Shown: positions 12,794-21,753 of the stretch, piece after piece | Numbering within the stretch: position 1 is the stretch's first letter | Layout: every line of letters starts with the position of its first letter | Origin: JALHST01 sp038316335 | GTDB taxonomy: Bacteria > Bacteroidota > Bacteroidia > Flavobacteriales > Flavobacteriaceae | Direction: 5' to 3' | Assembly (NCBI GenBank): GCA_038316335.1 | Contig: JBBQAM010000040.1 | Location: 1-35,904 of the forward strand | DNA length: 35,904 nucleotides | Program-made: the position numbers and the translations under genes | The notes under the pieces: model-generated | What the model saw: the letters and a program-made list of their open reading frames with translations, nothing else | The model's database searches: none | Told to the model about the DNA's origin: nothing

Positions 12794-15535
12794 ATGAAAA
12801 AGAAAATATTTCGCATTTTGGGGATTGTTCTGGTCCTGATAATCGGCCTTTTAATCGCCGCTCCCTTTTTGCTCGAAGCTAAAATAGGGGATATCATTCG
12901 AAACAATGTAAACAATAATGTCAATGCGACCCTTGATTTTAAAGATGCCGATTTGAGCTTGTTCGGCAGTTTTCCGAATGCCGAAGTGCAACTCAATGAG
13001 CTGACCCTTATAAATAAAGCCCCATTCGAGGGAGATACGCTCTTCGCCTCTAAAAAAGTAGCCTTGAAGATGGGCATTGGCGAATTGTTCAAAAGTGCTG
13101 GTGAACCCCTAGGGATCAAAAGCCTGTTAATCGATGGCGCAAAACTGAACGTAATCGTCGATGAAGCCGAAAATGCCAATTACGATATTACCAAAACTTC
13201 CGAAGGAGATGTCCCCCAGTCCGAATCAGCCAACGGGTTTTCATTAGACCTACAATCGTACGAAATAACCAATTCAAGCATCTCCTATAATGATAAGGCA
13301 GCCAACATACACTTTGACTTGAGCGATATTCAACATAGCGGCACAGGCGACCTTTCACTCGAAAAATCCCAATTGGATACCCATACCAATGCATTGATTT
13401 CGTTCGAAATGGACAGTACGAACTACCTTACTAAAAATAAGATCAAATGGGATGCCCTGATCGGTATCGATTTGAACGAAAGTAAATACACTTTCTTGGA
13501 AAATAAGGCGGTGGTGAATCAATTACCCCTAGTTTTCAATGGCTTTGTCAAGTTAAACGACGAGAACCAAGAGGTCGATATCAGTTTTAAAACCCCTTCC
13601 TCTGATTTTAAGAACTTCCTGGCCATATTCCCAGAGGAATATGCCAAGAATATCGAAAATGTAAAGACATCCGGAAATTTTGTGGTCGAGGGTAAATTCA
13701 ACGGCATTGTTGACGATCTTCACATTCCTATGTTTTCCATAAAGATCAATTCTGAAAATGCCTCTTTCAAGTATCCAGACCTCCCCAAATCGGTCAGAAA
13801 TGTATTCATCGATACAAAGATCGTCAATACAACGGGCATCGTCGAGGACACCTATGTCGACATTGATAAATTGTCGTTCATGATCGATGAAGATCGATTT
13901 AATATGACCGCCAAAATCAAGGACTTAATGGGAAATACCAAGGTGAATGCCCATATAGATGGCAAAATGAACTTGGCGAACATCTCTAAGGCCTATCCGG
14001 TTCCTGCAGACCTGAATTTGAAAGGCCTCTTGAGCGCCGATATAACAACCGCTTTCGACATGGCTTCCATTGAAAAAAAGCAGTATGAAAAAACTGATAC
14101 GAAGGGTGCCATGAGCATACGGGACTTTGAATACAATTCGGCGGAATTCCCACATCCCGTAAAACTGAGCATTGCCGCACTTACCTTTAATCCCAAAACA
14201 GTAACCTTGAATGAATTAAAGGGATCTACCGGGAAAACTGATTTTGATGCCACCGGAACGATTAACAACCTGTTAGGGTTCATGTTCAATAATGAAGAAG
14301 TGCAGGGAAATTTCAACCTCACATCGAATACCTTCGCCTTGAATGATTTTATGGTGGCAGAAGACACTTCACAAACAAACGTTGGTTCGACCGACACGAC
14401 GGCCAAAACGAACAAAATAGAGGAAAAAATCAAGATCCCATCGTTTTTGGATGCCGACATCCAGGCTTCGGCCAATACCGTACTCTATGATAATCTGACC
14501 TTGAAAAATGTTAAAGGGAATCTTCGTATCAAAGACGAAAAGGCGACCCTGACCAACATGACTTCTTCAATTTTTGACGGGAATTTGGCACTTAACGGGG
14601 AGGTATCCACCAAAAATGCTACCCCTACATTTGCCATGAAATTAGACATGTCACAGTTACAGATCGGGGAGACCTTTAAATCATTGGAGCTCTTTAAGGC
14701 CCTGGCACCCATAGCCCAGATATTGCAGGGTTCGTTAAACTCCGATATTGAACTCTCCGGTAATTTGACCGATGATTTGGTGCCTGACCTGCTAACGTTG
14801 AGCGGAAATATCTTTGCAGACATCATGACCAAGAGCATCAATACCGATTCGGCACCTTTGTTAACGGCCTTGGTGAATAAACTTGATTTTATCGATTTGA
14901 AGCAATTAGACCTGAATGATCTGAAGACCAAATTATCCTTTAAAGATGGGGTGGTTACCGTAAAACCGTTTACCATTATGTATAAGGATATTGCCATCAA
15001 CGTGGCCGGAAGCCATACGTTCGATAAAAAATTAAACTATACGGCAACCTTTGAAGTGCCTTCAAAATATTTAGGAAAGGAAATAAACAATTTAATAGCC
15101 AAGATCGATGATAAGGCTCTCCAAAATCTGACAATTCCGGTAATTGCCTCCATCGGCGGCGTATATAATAGCCCACAGATCAGTACCGACTTAAGTTCAG
15201 GGGTCAAAAACCTGACGAATCAATTGATCGACATCGAAAAACAAAAACTCCTTAATCAAGGCAAGGATAAGGCCAAGGATTTGATCGGGGGCATCTTGGC
15301 GGGCAACCAGGCCAAACGGGATTCGACAAAAAGGGATAATCCGACCACTGAGGGGGTGAAGGACGTTCTCACCGGTATTTTGGGCACAAAGAAGCAAGAC
15401 TCTGTCGTGGCCAAAAATGACTCGACACCCGCAAAAAAAGAACAGGATATCGTAAAAGACAAGGCCAAGGAAGTATTGGGTGGCTTTTTAGGGAAAAAGA
15501 AAAAGGAACCCGTCAAAAAAGACTCCGTCAATTAA
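12794..15535 (+). CDS. AsmA-family inner-membrane/periplasmic protein
   Basis: The 913-residue protein starts with Lys-rich residues and a single membrane helix (residues 5-27), then a long beta-rich region of repeated strands such as DADLSLFGSFPNAEVQLNEL, and AsmA C-terminal-like segments (SDIELSGNLTDDLVPDL, GVVTVKPFTIMYKDIAINVAG). AsmA/TamB relatives are large bridge-like proteins thought to carry lipid between inner and outer membranes. The last 120 residues are low-complexity, Lys/Asp-rich, with repeated 'DVLTGILG', 'EVLGGFLG' and 'KKDS'-type stretches, unlike the folded part. It appears to be a single-gene unit; no clear promoter was found in the 136-base gap before it. Its stop overlaps the 3' end of the convergent DUF2797 gene by 8 bases. 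Confidence 0.88.
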   Translation: MKKKIFRILGIVLVLIIGLLIAAPFLLEAKIGDIIRNNVNNNVNATLDFKDADLSLFGSFPNAEVQLNELTLINKAPFEGDTLFASKKVALKMGIGELFKSAGEPLGIKSLLIDGAKLNVIVDEAENANYDITKTSEGDVPQSESANGFSLDLQSYEITNSSISYNDKAANIHFDLSDIQHSGTGDLSLEKSQLDTHTNALISFEMDSTNYLTKNKIKWDALIGIDLNESKYTFLENKAVVNQLPLVFNGFVKLNDENQEVDISFKTPSSDFKNFLAIFPEEYAKNIENVKTSGNFVVEGKFNGIVDDLHIPMFSIKINSENASFKYPDLPKSVRNVFIDTKIVNTTGIVEDTYVDIDKLSFMIDEDRFNMTAKIKDLMGNTKVNAHIDGKMNLANISKAYPVPADLNLKGLLSADITTAFDMASIEKKQYEKTDTKGAMSIRDFEYNSAEFPHPVKLSIAALTFNPKTVTLNELKGSTGKTDFDATGTINNLLGFMFNNEEVQGNFNLTSNTFALNDFMVAEDTSQTNVGSTDTTAKTNKIEEKIKIPSFLDADIQASANTVLYDNLTLKNVKGNLRIKDEKATLTNMTSSIFDGNLALNGEVSTKNATPTFAMKLDMSQLQIGETFKSLELFKALAPIAQILQGSLNSDIELSGNLTDDLVPDLLTLSGNIFADIMTKSINTDSAPLLTALVNKLDFIDLKQLDLNDLKTKLSFKDGVVTVKPFTIMYKDIAINVAGSHTFDKKLNYTATFEVPSKYLGKEINNLIAKIDDKALQNLTIPVIASIGGVYNSPQISTDLSSGVKNLTNQLIDIEKQKLLNQGKDKAKDLIGGILAGNQAKRDSTKRDNPTTEGVKDVLTGILGTKKQDSVVAKNDSTPAKKEQDIVKDKAKEVLGGFLGKKKKEPVKKDSVN

Positions 15536-16325
15536 TAGCGAGCGATACATAGTATCCCTCACTGCCCCGAACATTGAACACGGTATTGTCTTCGAAAATA
15601 AGGTATTGCCCTTTGATTCCTTTGAGGATGCCAGTGTATTTCGGGGTTTTATCCAGATTGAGACTTGTTACTTTATTGGGATATTGAAGTACCGGAAATT
15701 CTAAATGCATCTCGCCATTATCTGCGATAAAATAAGCCATTGCTTCTTCAGGAATATATTGCTTCAAGGAGTTGCGCCATTCCGTCAGATCTTCATCCAC
15801 GATTTGATTGGTCAGCATTTTTCGCCAATTGGTCTTGTCCCCAATATGCTCCTTAAGGGCCACCTCGGTAATGCCTGCCAAGTAACGATTGGGTGTTTCT
15901 ACGATTGCGATGGCCTCATGGGCCCCTTGATCGATCCATCGTGTTGGGATCTGTGATTTACGGGTAACTCCTACCTTAACCGTACTTGAGTTCGCTAAAT
16001 ACACAATATGAGGCTGCAATTGCACCTTCTTTTCATACTCCAGGTCTCGATCCTCCTTCCCCAAATGGGCTGTACTGAGCTCAGGACGCATGATCCAATC
16101 CCCGGCCGACGGTATATCAAAAAAACAGGTTTTACAAAAACCTTGCCTGAAGATGGGCCGATCCAAACCACAATTCAAACATTGGTATTTAATAAAATTG
16201 ATCTGCAATGTCTTATCCAATACCTGGTTGAGGTTCAAAAAGTCATTTTCAAAAATCATATAATATTGGATCGGATTCCCAATCTCGGTCTGCATTTTTT
16301 TGAATACCCCTTCGTATTGTTTCAC
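15528..16325 (-). CDS. DUF2797 protein with zinc finger and GIY-YIG-like segment
   Basis: This 265-residue protein of unknown function fits DUF2797. It has a four-Cys zinc-binding motif, CLNCG then CKTC, near residues 49-69, and a segment HIVYLANSSTVKVGVTRKSQ near 106-125, which resembles the core strand of GIY-YIG nucleases. The first codon is GTG at 16325 (MKQYEGVFKK), which matches the usual family N-terminus better than the ATG 10 codons later. The gene is convergent with and overlaps the AsmA-family gene by 8 bases, and is divergent from the GH3 gene. I cannot name a biological role. Confidence 0.85.
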   Translation of the reverse strand: MKQYEGVFKKMQTEIGNPIQYYMIFENDFLNLNQVLDKTLQINFIKYQCLNCGLDRPIFRQGFCKTCFFDIPSAGDWIMRPELSTAHLGKEDRDLEYEKKVQLQPHIVYLANSSTVKVGVTRKSQIPTRWIDQGAHEAIAIVETPNRYLAGITEVALKEHIGDKTNWRKMLTNQIVDEDLTEWRNSLKQYIPEEAMAYFIADNGEMHLEFPVLQYPNKVTSLNLDKTPKYTGILKGIKGQYLIFEDNTVFNVRGSEGYYVSLAIN

Positions 16326-16348
16326 GGTTTCACGATTTAAAAATTGAT

Positions 16349-16379
16349 TTGAAAATGATCTTTATTAGAACTAAATTTA
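16349..16379 (+). promoter_or_regulatory. Candidate promoter of the GH3 gene
   Basis: TTG (16349-16351), 20 bases and TAAATTTA (16372-16379) match the Bacteroidota pattern with one mismatch at the last base. The -7 box ends 21 bases before the GH3 ATG. Confidence 0.5.
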
Positions 16380-16400
16380 GACGTATAAAGATACCTAAAA

Positions 16401-17915
16401 ATGCCCATAACGCTTTTTAATTCCATTGCTTCCTGGTTAATAAAAAAACGCTTTCACCAGATAGAGCTTTTTTTGAAATACCCGGCGGAAGTACAGGTAG
16501 AGGTATTGAATCAGTTATTGGAAATAGCAGAGGATACCGAAATCGGAAAGAAATACGATTTTGAATCGATAGCTAATTATGATACGTTTCGCGAAAGGCT
16601 TCCCATCGTTTCCTATGAAGAGATCGAACCAAGTATCACCCGTACCCGAAGGGGCGAACAGAATCTTTTTTGGCCGACTTCGATTAAATGGTTCGCCAAG
16701 AGCAGTGGTACCACCAATGCCAAAAGCAAATTTATACCTGTTAGTGCCGAGGCGCTTGAGGATTGCCATTATAAATCGGGCAAAGATCTCTTATGCCTCT
16801 ATTTGAATAATAACGAAAATTCACAGCTTTTCACAGGAAAAAGCCTTCGATTGGGCGGAAGCAAAGAACTTTACGAGGACAATGGATCTTTTTTTGGAGA
16901 TCTATCGGCCATTTTGATAGATAATATGCCCCTGTGGGCCGAGTTCAGCAGCACCCCAAGCAGTAAGGTTTCCCTCATGAGCGAATGGGAGAGTAAACTC
17001 AGGGCCATCATTCATGAAAGCACCCATGAAAACGTGACCAGCCTGGCGGGAGTGCCTTCGTGGATGCTTGTATTGCTGAACAACGTAATCGAAGAAACGG
17101 GCAAGGACCATTTATTTCAGATATGGGAAAATTTAGAGGTATATTTTCATGGGGGGGTTAGTTTTAATCCCTACAAGGATCAATACCATAAGTTACTTCC
17201 CAAAAAAAGCTTCAAATACTATGAAATCTATAATGCCTCCGAGGGTTTTTTCGCCATTCAGGACCGCAACAATGCCGATGATCTTTTACTGATGTTGGAT
17301 TATGGTATTTTTTATGAGTTTATTCCGATGGACCAATACGGAACCGCGTCTCAAAAAGCCATTCCCTTATGGCAGGTAGAACTTGACAAGAACTATGCAA
17401 TCGTTATAAGTACGAACGCCGGTCTATGGCGCTATAAGATAGGCGATACCGTTCGGTTCACATCAACTAGCCCTTACCGTATCAAGGTCACGGGGCGTAC
17501 CAAACATCATATAAACGTATTTGGGGAGGAGCTCATCATTGAAAATGCAGAGGAGGCCTTAAAAAATATTTGTAGAAAAACCGGAGCTGAAATTAAGGAT
17601 TATACAGCTGGGCCTATATTTATGTCAGGAAGAGAGAAAGGTGCCCATGAGTGGATAATTGAATTCAGGAAGCCTCCAGAAGAGTTGGATTATTTTATTG
17701 AAGTACTTGATAACGCCCTTAAATCACTTAATTCTGACTATGAGGCCAAACGCTTTAATAATAGTACCCTAAAAATGCCAAAAGTACATGTTGCCCGTGA
17801 AAACCTTTTCTATGATTGGTTAAAGTCAAAGAATAAGTTAGGCGGCCAGCATAAGATACCGAGATTATCGAATACCAGAGACTACCTCGAAGAACTCTTG
17901 GTGATGAACAAATAA
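16401..17915 (+). CDS. GH3-family acyl-acid amido synthetase
   Basis: The protein belongs to the GH3 branch of the adenylate-forming superfamily, which activates carboxylic acids with ATP and joins them to amino acids; plant members conjugate auxin and jasmonate. The 504-residue length is typical of bacterial GH3. Motifs seen are the phosphate-binding loop WFAKSSGTTNAKSKFIPVS (SSGTT 101-105), YNASEGFFAIQD, and the hinge region LWRYKIGDTVRFTS followed by KVTGRTKHHINVFGEEL, which carries the adenylate-contacting residues. The ATG at 16401 follows a good promoter. In bacteria the acid and amine substrates are mostly unknown, and the neighbours do not reveal them. Confidence 0.92.
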   Translation: MPITLFNSIASWLIKKRFHQIELFLKYPAEVQVEVLNQLLEIAEDTEIGKKYDFESIANYDTFRERLPIVSYEEIEPSITRTRRGEQNLFWPTSIKWFAKSSGTTNAKSKFIPVSAEALEDCHYKSGKDLLCLYLNNNENSQLFTGKSLRLGGSKELYEDNGSFFGDLSAILIDNMPLWAEFSSTPSSKVSLMSEWESKLRAIIHESTHENVTSLAGVPSWMLVLLNNVIEETGKDHLFQIWENLEVYFHGGVSFNPYKDQYHKLLPKKSFKYYEIYNASEGFFAIQDRNNADDLLLMLDYGIFYEFIPMDQYGTASQKAIPLWQVELDKNYAIVISTNAGLWRYKIGDTVRFTSTSPYRIKVTGRTKHHINVFGEELIIENAEEALKNICRKTGAEIKDYTAGPIFMSGREKGAHEWIIEFRKPPEELDYFIEVLDNALKSLNSDYEAKRFNNSTLKMPKVHVARENLFYDWLKSKNKLGGQHKIPRLSNTRDYLEELLVMNK

Positions 17916-17952
17916 TCGTATATTCGATTAGTTATTATGTAGCCAAACTGCA

Positions 17953-19092
17953 ATGAACGCGACCGCCTTGTTCAATTTTCTGATGATCGCTGGGGCCATT
18001 CAAGGATTTGTCTTTAACATCGCCACACTACTTTCTAGAAAAAAAATAGAACGGCCCGTATTATTTTTAAACCTTTTTGTCCTTTTCATCTCCCTGAACA
18101 ATCTGCAATCATGGTGGGTTGAGAAGAATTTGATCAGCACGAATTTTTTTATACGCCATTTCCTAGCGCCTTGGTACATCCTGATCGTGCCCATGTTTTA
18201 TGTTTTTTTAATTTATTACCTCGAACTTCAAAAAAAAAGGCGGCATTTTCTAATATTTTCAGGAATTCTCTTCGTATTGGCCATTTTGGCCCGGATGATT
18301 GTCCTAGGAATGGCCTCACAGGGATTGATCAGTGAGCAGGGTATTTCTGATTACAATATGGGCGAGGATATCATCGCGTTAACCTATTCAATGTTTCTAT
18401 TTATCAAATCAATTCGTTTATTGTTTAATTATCGTTCCCTGTATAGTCAGATATTGGCTTTTGATGATCTTTTATGGATCAAAAGGTTCATGTATTTCGG
18501 GGGTGGTGTTTTTCTGCTATGGATGCTGGCCATTTTCTTTAATATTACCAGTATAGTTAGGGCACCTTATAGCTATTATCCCTTGCGCCTGGGATCTTCA
18601 CTATTGATTTATTGGGTAGGGTACCAGGCTTTCTTCCGCTATATTATAATGAAAGACCGTATTCTCCTCCGTAAGGAAATCCGGAAGGACCCGCAGGTGC
18701 GGGATATCGATGTGCAAGATCATTTGAAACACGCCCGAAAAATTCAAAAGGAGGAAAAGACCTTTAAGTTGGTCAACGACTACATATGCGAACAACAAAA
18801 ATATCTTGATCCTAATTTGAGCCTCGAACAGGTGTCGGATGAAATGGCTATTGGTATCAGCAGTCTTTCCAAATTAGTAAACACCCATACTGGAGGTAAT
18901 TTCCCGGATTATGTAAATAATTTGCGCGTAACGGAGGCCAAGAAGTTCTTGGCAGATGAAAGTTTCGCCCCATATACCATTGTGGCAATTGGCCTGGAAT
19001 GCGGCTTTAATTCAAAATCTACTTTTTATACTGCCTTTAAAAAATTCACCGGACAAACCCCGACCCAATACAGAAAGTCGTTTGCGGATTAA
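17953..19092 (+). CDS. Membrane-anchored AraC-type transcription regulator
   Basis: The 379-residue protein has an N-terminal half with about seven hydrophobic helices (first near 5-25, last near 215-230) and a C-terminal AraC-type DNA-binding domain. The latter shows both helix-turn-helix motifs: LSLEQVSDEMAIGISSLSKL and the signature IVAIGLECGFNSKSTFYTAF-KKFTGQTPTQYRKS. A membrane sensor with a cytoplasmic AraC domain is frequent in Flavobacteriia and allows direct signal-to-DNA coupling without a kinase. It lies 37 bases after the GH3 gene on the same strand and may be cotranscribed. Ligand and targets are unknown. Confidence 0.9.
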   Translation: MNATALFNFLMIAGAIQGFVFNIATLLSRKKIERPVLFLNLFVLFISLNNLQSWWVEKNLISTNFFIRHFLAPWYILIVPMFYVFLIYYLELQKKRRHFLIFSGILFVLAILARMIVLGMASQGLISEQGISDYNMGEDIIALTYSMFLFIKSIRLLFNYRSLYSQILAFDDLLWIKRFMYFGGGVFLLWMLAIFFNITSIVRAPYSYYPLRLGSSLLIYWVGYQAFFRYIIMKDRILLRKEIRKDPQVRDIDVQDHLKHARKIQKEEKTFKLVNDYICEQQKYLDPNLSLEQVSDEMAIGISSLSKLVNTHTGGNFPDYVNNLRVTEAKKFLADESFAPYTIVAIGLECGFNSKSTFYTAFKKFTGQTPTQYRKSFAD

Positions 19093-19187
19093 AATTGGTT
19101 TTGTCCGGTTTTTTCCAATTTGGAGGATTTGGGACGATCCATCGTATCGAGAACGTAATTTCAGCTCATAATTCTAATCATATACTT

Positions 19188-19541
19188 ATGAAAACAAAAA
19201 TTTCGCTCTTGGTACTGACCCTCCTTTTCTCAAGCTGTTATAGCTATCGAGCCGTTGATCTATCCATGCAATTGCCAGTACCCGGAGAAAGGTACAAAAT
19301 CGAAACTCTCGGTTCAAATGCATGGGAGGGAAAGGTAGTAGCATCGAATGATAGTCTCATAACACTACAATTGCCCAATACTATCTTACCAATACCCGTA
19401 TCAAAGATTCTTACCATTCGTCATGGTAGGTTTTCAGTAGGCCAAACTATCGCTTTATCGGTATTAGGCACGGGGGTGTTTTATTGCATTGCAACCTTAA
19501 TAGATAAGAACACTAATTATTTTCCTAGCGGGGTTTATTAG
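19188..19541 (+). CDS. Small lipoprotein of unknown function
   Basis: The 117-residue product begins MKTKISLLVLTLLFSSCYSY, a clear signal peptide with a Cys lipobox (LFSSC), so it should be lipid-anchored. The mature part has beta-rich sequence with GERYKIETLG and WEGKVVASNDSLITLQLP, then a hydrophobic C-terminal helix (TIALSVLGTGVFYCIATLI). ATG 19188 is preferred over an in-frame earlier start, because the signal peptide begins there. I do not recognise the family. Confidence 0.72.
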   Translation: MKTKISLLVLTLLFSSCYSYRAVDLSMQLPVPGERYKIETLGSNAWEGKVVASNDSLITLQLPNTILPIPVSKILTIRHGRFSVGQTIALSVLGTGVFYCIATLIDKNTNYFPSGVY

Positions 19542-19569
19542 AATTCTGAACATTTAAGTTTACCGGATT

Positions 19570-19755
19570 ATGAGAAAAGATTTGATTTTATGCGTTTTGC
19601 CGGCCGTACTTTTTTCAAGTGTTCTCGTAAAAGGCGTTCGCTTTTTTGTGGTATTGATTTTCTATTTAACCATAAGTTGTTTCGGGCGAATTTTAAGGCG
19701 CTTTTTAGCACTTAAAAGTGACTACATCGAAGAATTGTTCCCAATCAACAAATAA
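19570..19755 (+). CDS. Possible small membrane protein
   Basis: A 61-codon frame starts at ATG 19570, 28 bases after the lipoprotein stop. The product is mostly hydrophobic (LILCVLPAVLFSSVLV, FFVVLIFYLTISCFG), with a basic segment RILRRF and a charged end, as in a one- or two-helix membrane protein. No family is recognised, and the frame could be chance; its position on the same strand in a row of genes is the main support. Confidence 0.35.
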   Translation: MRKDLILCVLPAVLFSSVLVKGVRFFVVLIFYLTISCFGRILRRFLALKSDYIEELFPINK

Positions 19756-19828
19756 ATAGTAGTATCTCTTATTAAATGCACAATTTGAACTCGAATTTAA
19801 CCTTACGACTAAAATTAAACGTATTATT

Positions 19829-20386
19829 ATGACAGAGAGACTTGTTATTTTGTCAGATATGTGGGGGATTAAAAAAGGTATGTGGATAACCTCCTACCTT
19901 GGGTATCTTCAACAATATTATAAAATTGAATTTTATGATATGATGCAATTGGCCAACCTAGACCCCGTGCACTATACCGAAGAAAATATATGTGCAGATT
20001 ATATGCAGGATGGCATTGATACCGCCGTGGCCCATCTCTTAAAAAAGGAATCCGTATCCAGTCATTATTTGGCATTCTGTGTAGGCGGAACGGTCGCTTG
20101 GAAAGCAGCTTTGAAAGGCCTTCCCATAAAATCATTGTATGCGGTTTCCCCTGGATGGCTGCAATTCGAAAATGAAAAACCCGATATTCCGATGACCTTA
20201 CTTTATGGCCAAAATCAACTGATACTTCCTACAAGTAGTTGGACACACAAAGTGGGTGTCGAAATTGAGGTAATCCCTAATTTTGGAACTACCCTTTATT
20301 CCGATGAAAAAATTATCAGGAAAGTATGCCTTGATTTATTGAATTCGGTTACCCACCACGATACGACCTTGAAAAAAGTAGTGTAA
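19829..20386 (+). CDS. Degenerate alpha/beta-hydrolase-like protein
   Basis: This 185-residue protein looks like a small alpha/beta hydrolase: an early strand LVILSDMWG, a nucleophile-elbow-like SHYLAFCVGGTVAWKAAL with Cys84 in place of the usual Ser, and a late strand PMTLLYGQNQLILPTS. Where hydrolases usually carry the acid after the late strand there is Gln-Asn-Gln, and where the catalytic His is expected the sequence reads IPNFGTTLYS without His. So it may be inactive, or use other residues. Its length is below that of typical members. It follows the small membrane ORF and precedes a terminator shared with clpX. Confidence 0.6.
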   Translation: MTERLVILSDMWGIKKGMWITSYLGYLQQYYKIEFYDMMQLANLDPVHYTEENICADYMQDGIDTAVAHLLKKESVSSHYLAFCVGGTVAWKAALKGLPIKSLYAVSPGWLQFENEKPDIPMTLLYGQNQLILPTSSWTHKVGVEIEVIPNFGTTLYSDEKIIRKVCLDLLNSVTHHDTTLKKVV

Positions 20387-20414
20387 CCTTCGGGTTCGAA
20401 ATTGATATAGAACC

Positions 20415-20442
20415 AAAAGCGGTCTTCTAGGAGACCGCTTTT
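20415..20442. terminator. Bidirectional terminator overlapping the clpX stop
   Basis: An 11-bp perfect stem AAAAGCGGTCT/AGACCGCTTTT has a 6-base loop containing the TAG stop codon of clpX (20427-20429). A T-rich tract follows on the + side. It can end both the hydrolase-like gene and clpX; the last clpX codons lie in the stem. Confidence 0.85.
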
Positions 20443-21659
20443 AGTTTTTTAATGGTTTCATAGGAGAGTTTATTCTCGGCATAGGGTTTGGTAACCTTGA
20501 ACGTGGTTTCCCCCGTGCTGGGCATCTCGAACATGGCATCGGTAAATATGGCTTCGCAAAGCGATCGAAGACCTCTTGCACCAAGTTTGTATTCAATGGC
20601 TTTATGTACGATGTAATCCAAGGCCTGCTCTGTAATCGTAAAGGTTATGCCATCCATTGCGAACAGTTTCTCATATTGCTTTATGATGGCATTTTTCGGT
20701 TCGGTAAGAATCGCCCTGAGCGTTTCCTCGTCTAATGGATTCATATACGTAAGAACCGGTAATCTTCCGATGATTTCAGGGATCAATCCGAATTCCTTCA
20801 AATCCCTTGGAATTATATATTGCAAAATATTCGATTCATCCAAATGGTCATCGGCTCTCGATGCACTATAGCCTACCGCTTGCATATTGAGTCGCTTCGT
20901 GATGATCCTTTCGATGCTATCGAAGGCCCCGCCGGCTATGAAGAGAATATTTTCGGTATTTACCTCAATAAACTTCTGATCTGGGTGTTTGCGTCCTCCT
21001 TTGGGCGGAACATTTACAAGGGTGCCTTCCAACAATTTTAAAAGGCCCTGTTGCACACCCTCCCCTGAAACGTCACGAGTAATCGATGGATTATCGCTTT
21101 TCCGGGCGATTTTATCGATTTCATCGATAAATACGATGCCACGTTCGGCTTTTTCCAAATTATAATCGGCTGCCTGTAACAAGCGCGTCAGGATGCTTTC
21201 TACATCCTCGCCTACATAACCTGCTTCGGTCAAAACGGTCGCATCTACGATGGCTAGTGGCACATTCAACATTCTTGCAATGGTCTTTGCCATTAGGGTC
21301 TTCCCTGTACCGGTCTGCCCTACCATTATGATATTACTCTTCTGTATTTCAACGTCGTCTTTCGAAGTAGGTTGAAGAAGCCTTTTGTAATGGTTGTAGA
21401 CCGCTACTGACATTACCTTTTTCGTACGTTCCTGTCCGATGACGAAAGTGTCTAAAAACTCCTTGATCTCTAGGGGTTTCTTCAATACCAATTCTGAGGA
21501 AAGATCGTTTGTTTTGGTCTGTTTCGATTCCTCGGCAACAATACCATGTGCTTGCTCAATACAGCGATCACATATATGTGCGTCCAAACCGGCAATCAAA
21601 AGATTGGTCTCAGGCTTTTTCCTTCCACAAAACGAACATTCTAAATTTTCCTTGGCCAT
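20427..21659 (-). CDS. clpX: ClpX, ATP-dependent unfoldase of the ClpXP protease
   Basis: ClpX unfolds tagged proteins and feeds them into ClpP. The 410-residue product has the N-terminal zinc-binding domain with Cys8, Cys11, Cys30 and Cys33 (ECSFCG..HICDRC), Walker A MVGQTGTGKTLMAKT near 112-126, Walker B GIVFIDEIDKIAR, sensor and pore-loop regions (EAGYVGEDVESIL, SGEGVQQGLLKLLEG), and the ClpP-contact region after GRLPVLTYMNPLDE. ATG 21659 (MAKENLECSFCG) fits the family start; an upstream in-frame start would add 17 unlikely residues. It lies 94 bases downstream of clpP on the same strand. Confidence 0.97.
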   Translation of the reverse strand: MAKENLECSFCGRKKPETNLLIAGLDAHICDRCIEQAHGIVAEESKQTKTNDLSSELVLKKPLEIKEFLDTFVIGQERTKKVMSVAVYNHYKRLLQPTSKDDVEIQKSNIIMVGQTGTGKTLMAKTIARMLNVPLAIVDATVLTEAGYVGEDVESILTRLLQAADYNLEKAERGIVFIDEIDKIARKSDNPSITRDVSGEGVQQGLLKLLEGTLVNVPPKGGRKHPDQKFIEVNTENILFIAGGAFDSIERIITKRLNMQAVGYSASRADDHLDESNILQYIIPRDLKEFGLIPEIIGRLPVLTYMNPLDEETLRAILTEPKNAIIKQYEKLFAMDGITFTITEQALDYIVHKAIEYKLGARGLRSLCEAIFTDAMFEMPSTGETTFKVTKPYAENKLSYETIKKLKAVS

Positions 21660-21753
21660 AAAAATCAGTTTCTTGCATATACTAACGAAAGAATATACAT
21701 TTTGGTTCACTTTTAGCGCACGGCAAAGTGAATAAACGTGTTATTTGTCGAAT

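Noticed and set aside
12697..13179. 160-codon minus-strand frame at the start of the AsmA-family gene
   Set aside because: It is antisense to the signal-anchor and first domain of that gene, and shows no family features.
13993..15000. Two long minus-strand frames (160 and 171 codons) inside the AsmA-family gene
   Set aside because: They lie wholly opposite a clearly coding gene, have Ser/Leu/Phe-rich composition typical of reverse-strand shadows, and match no family I know.
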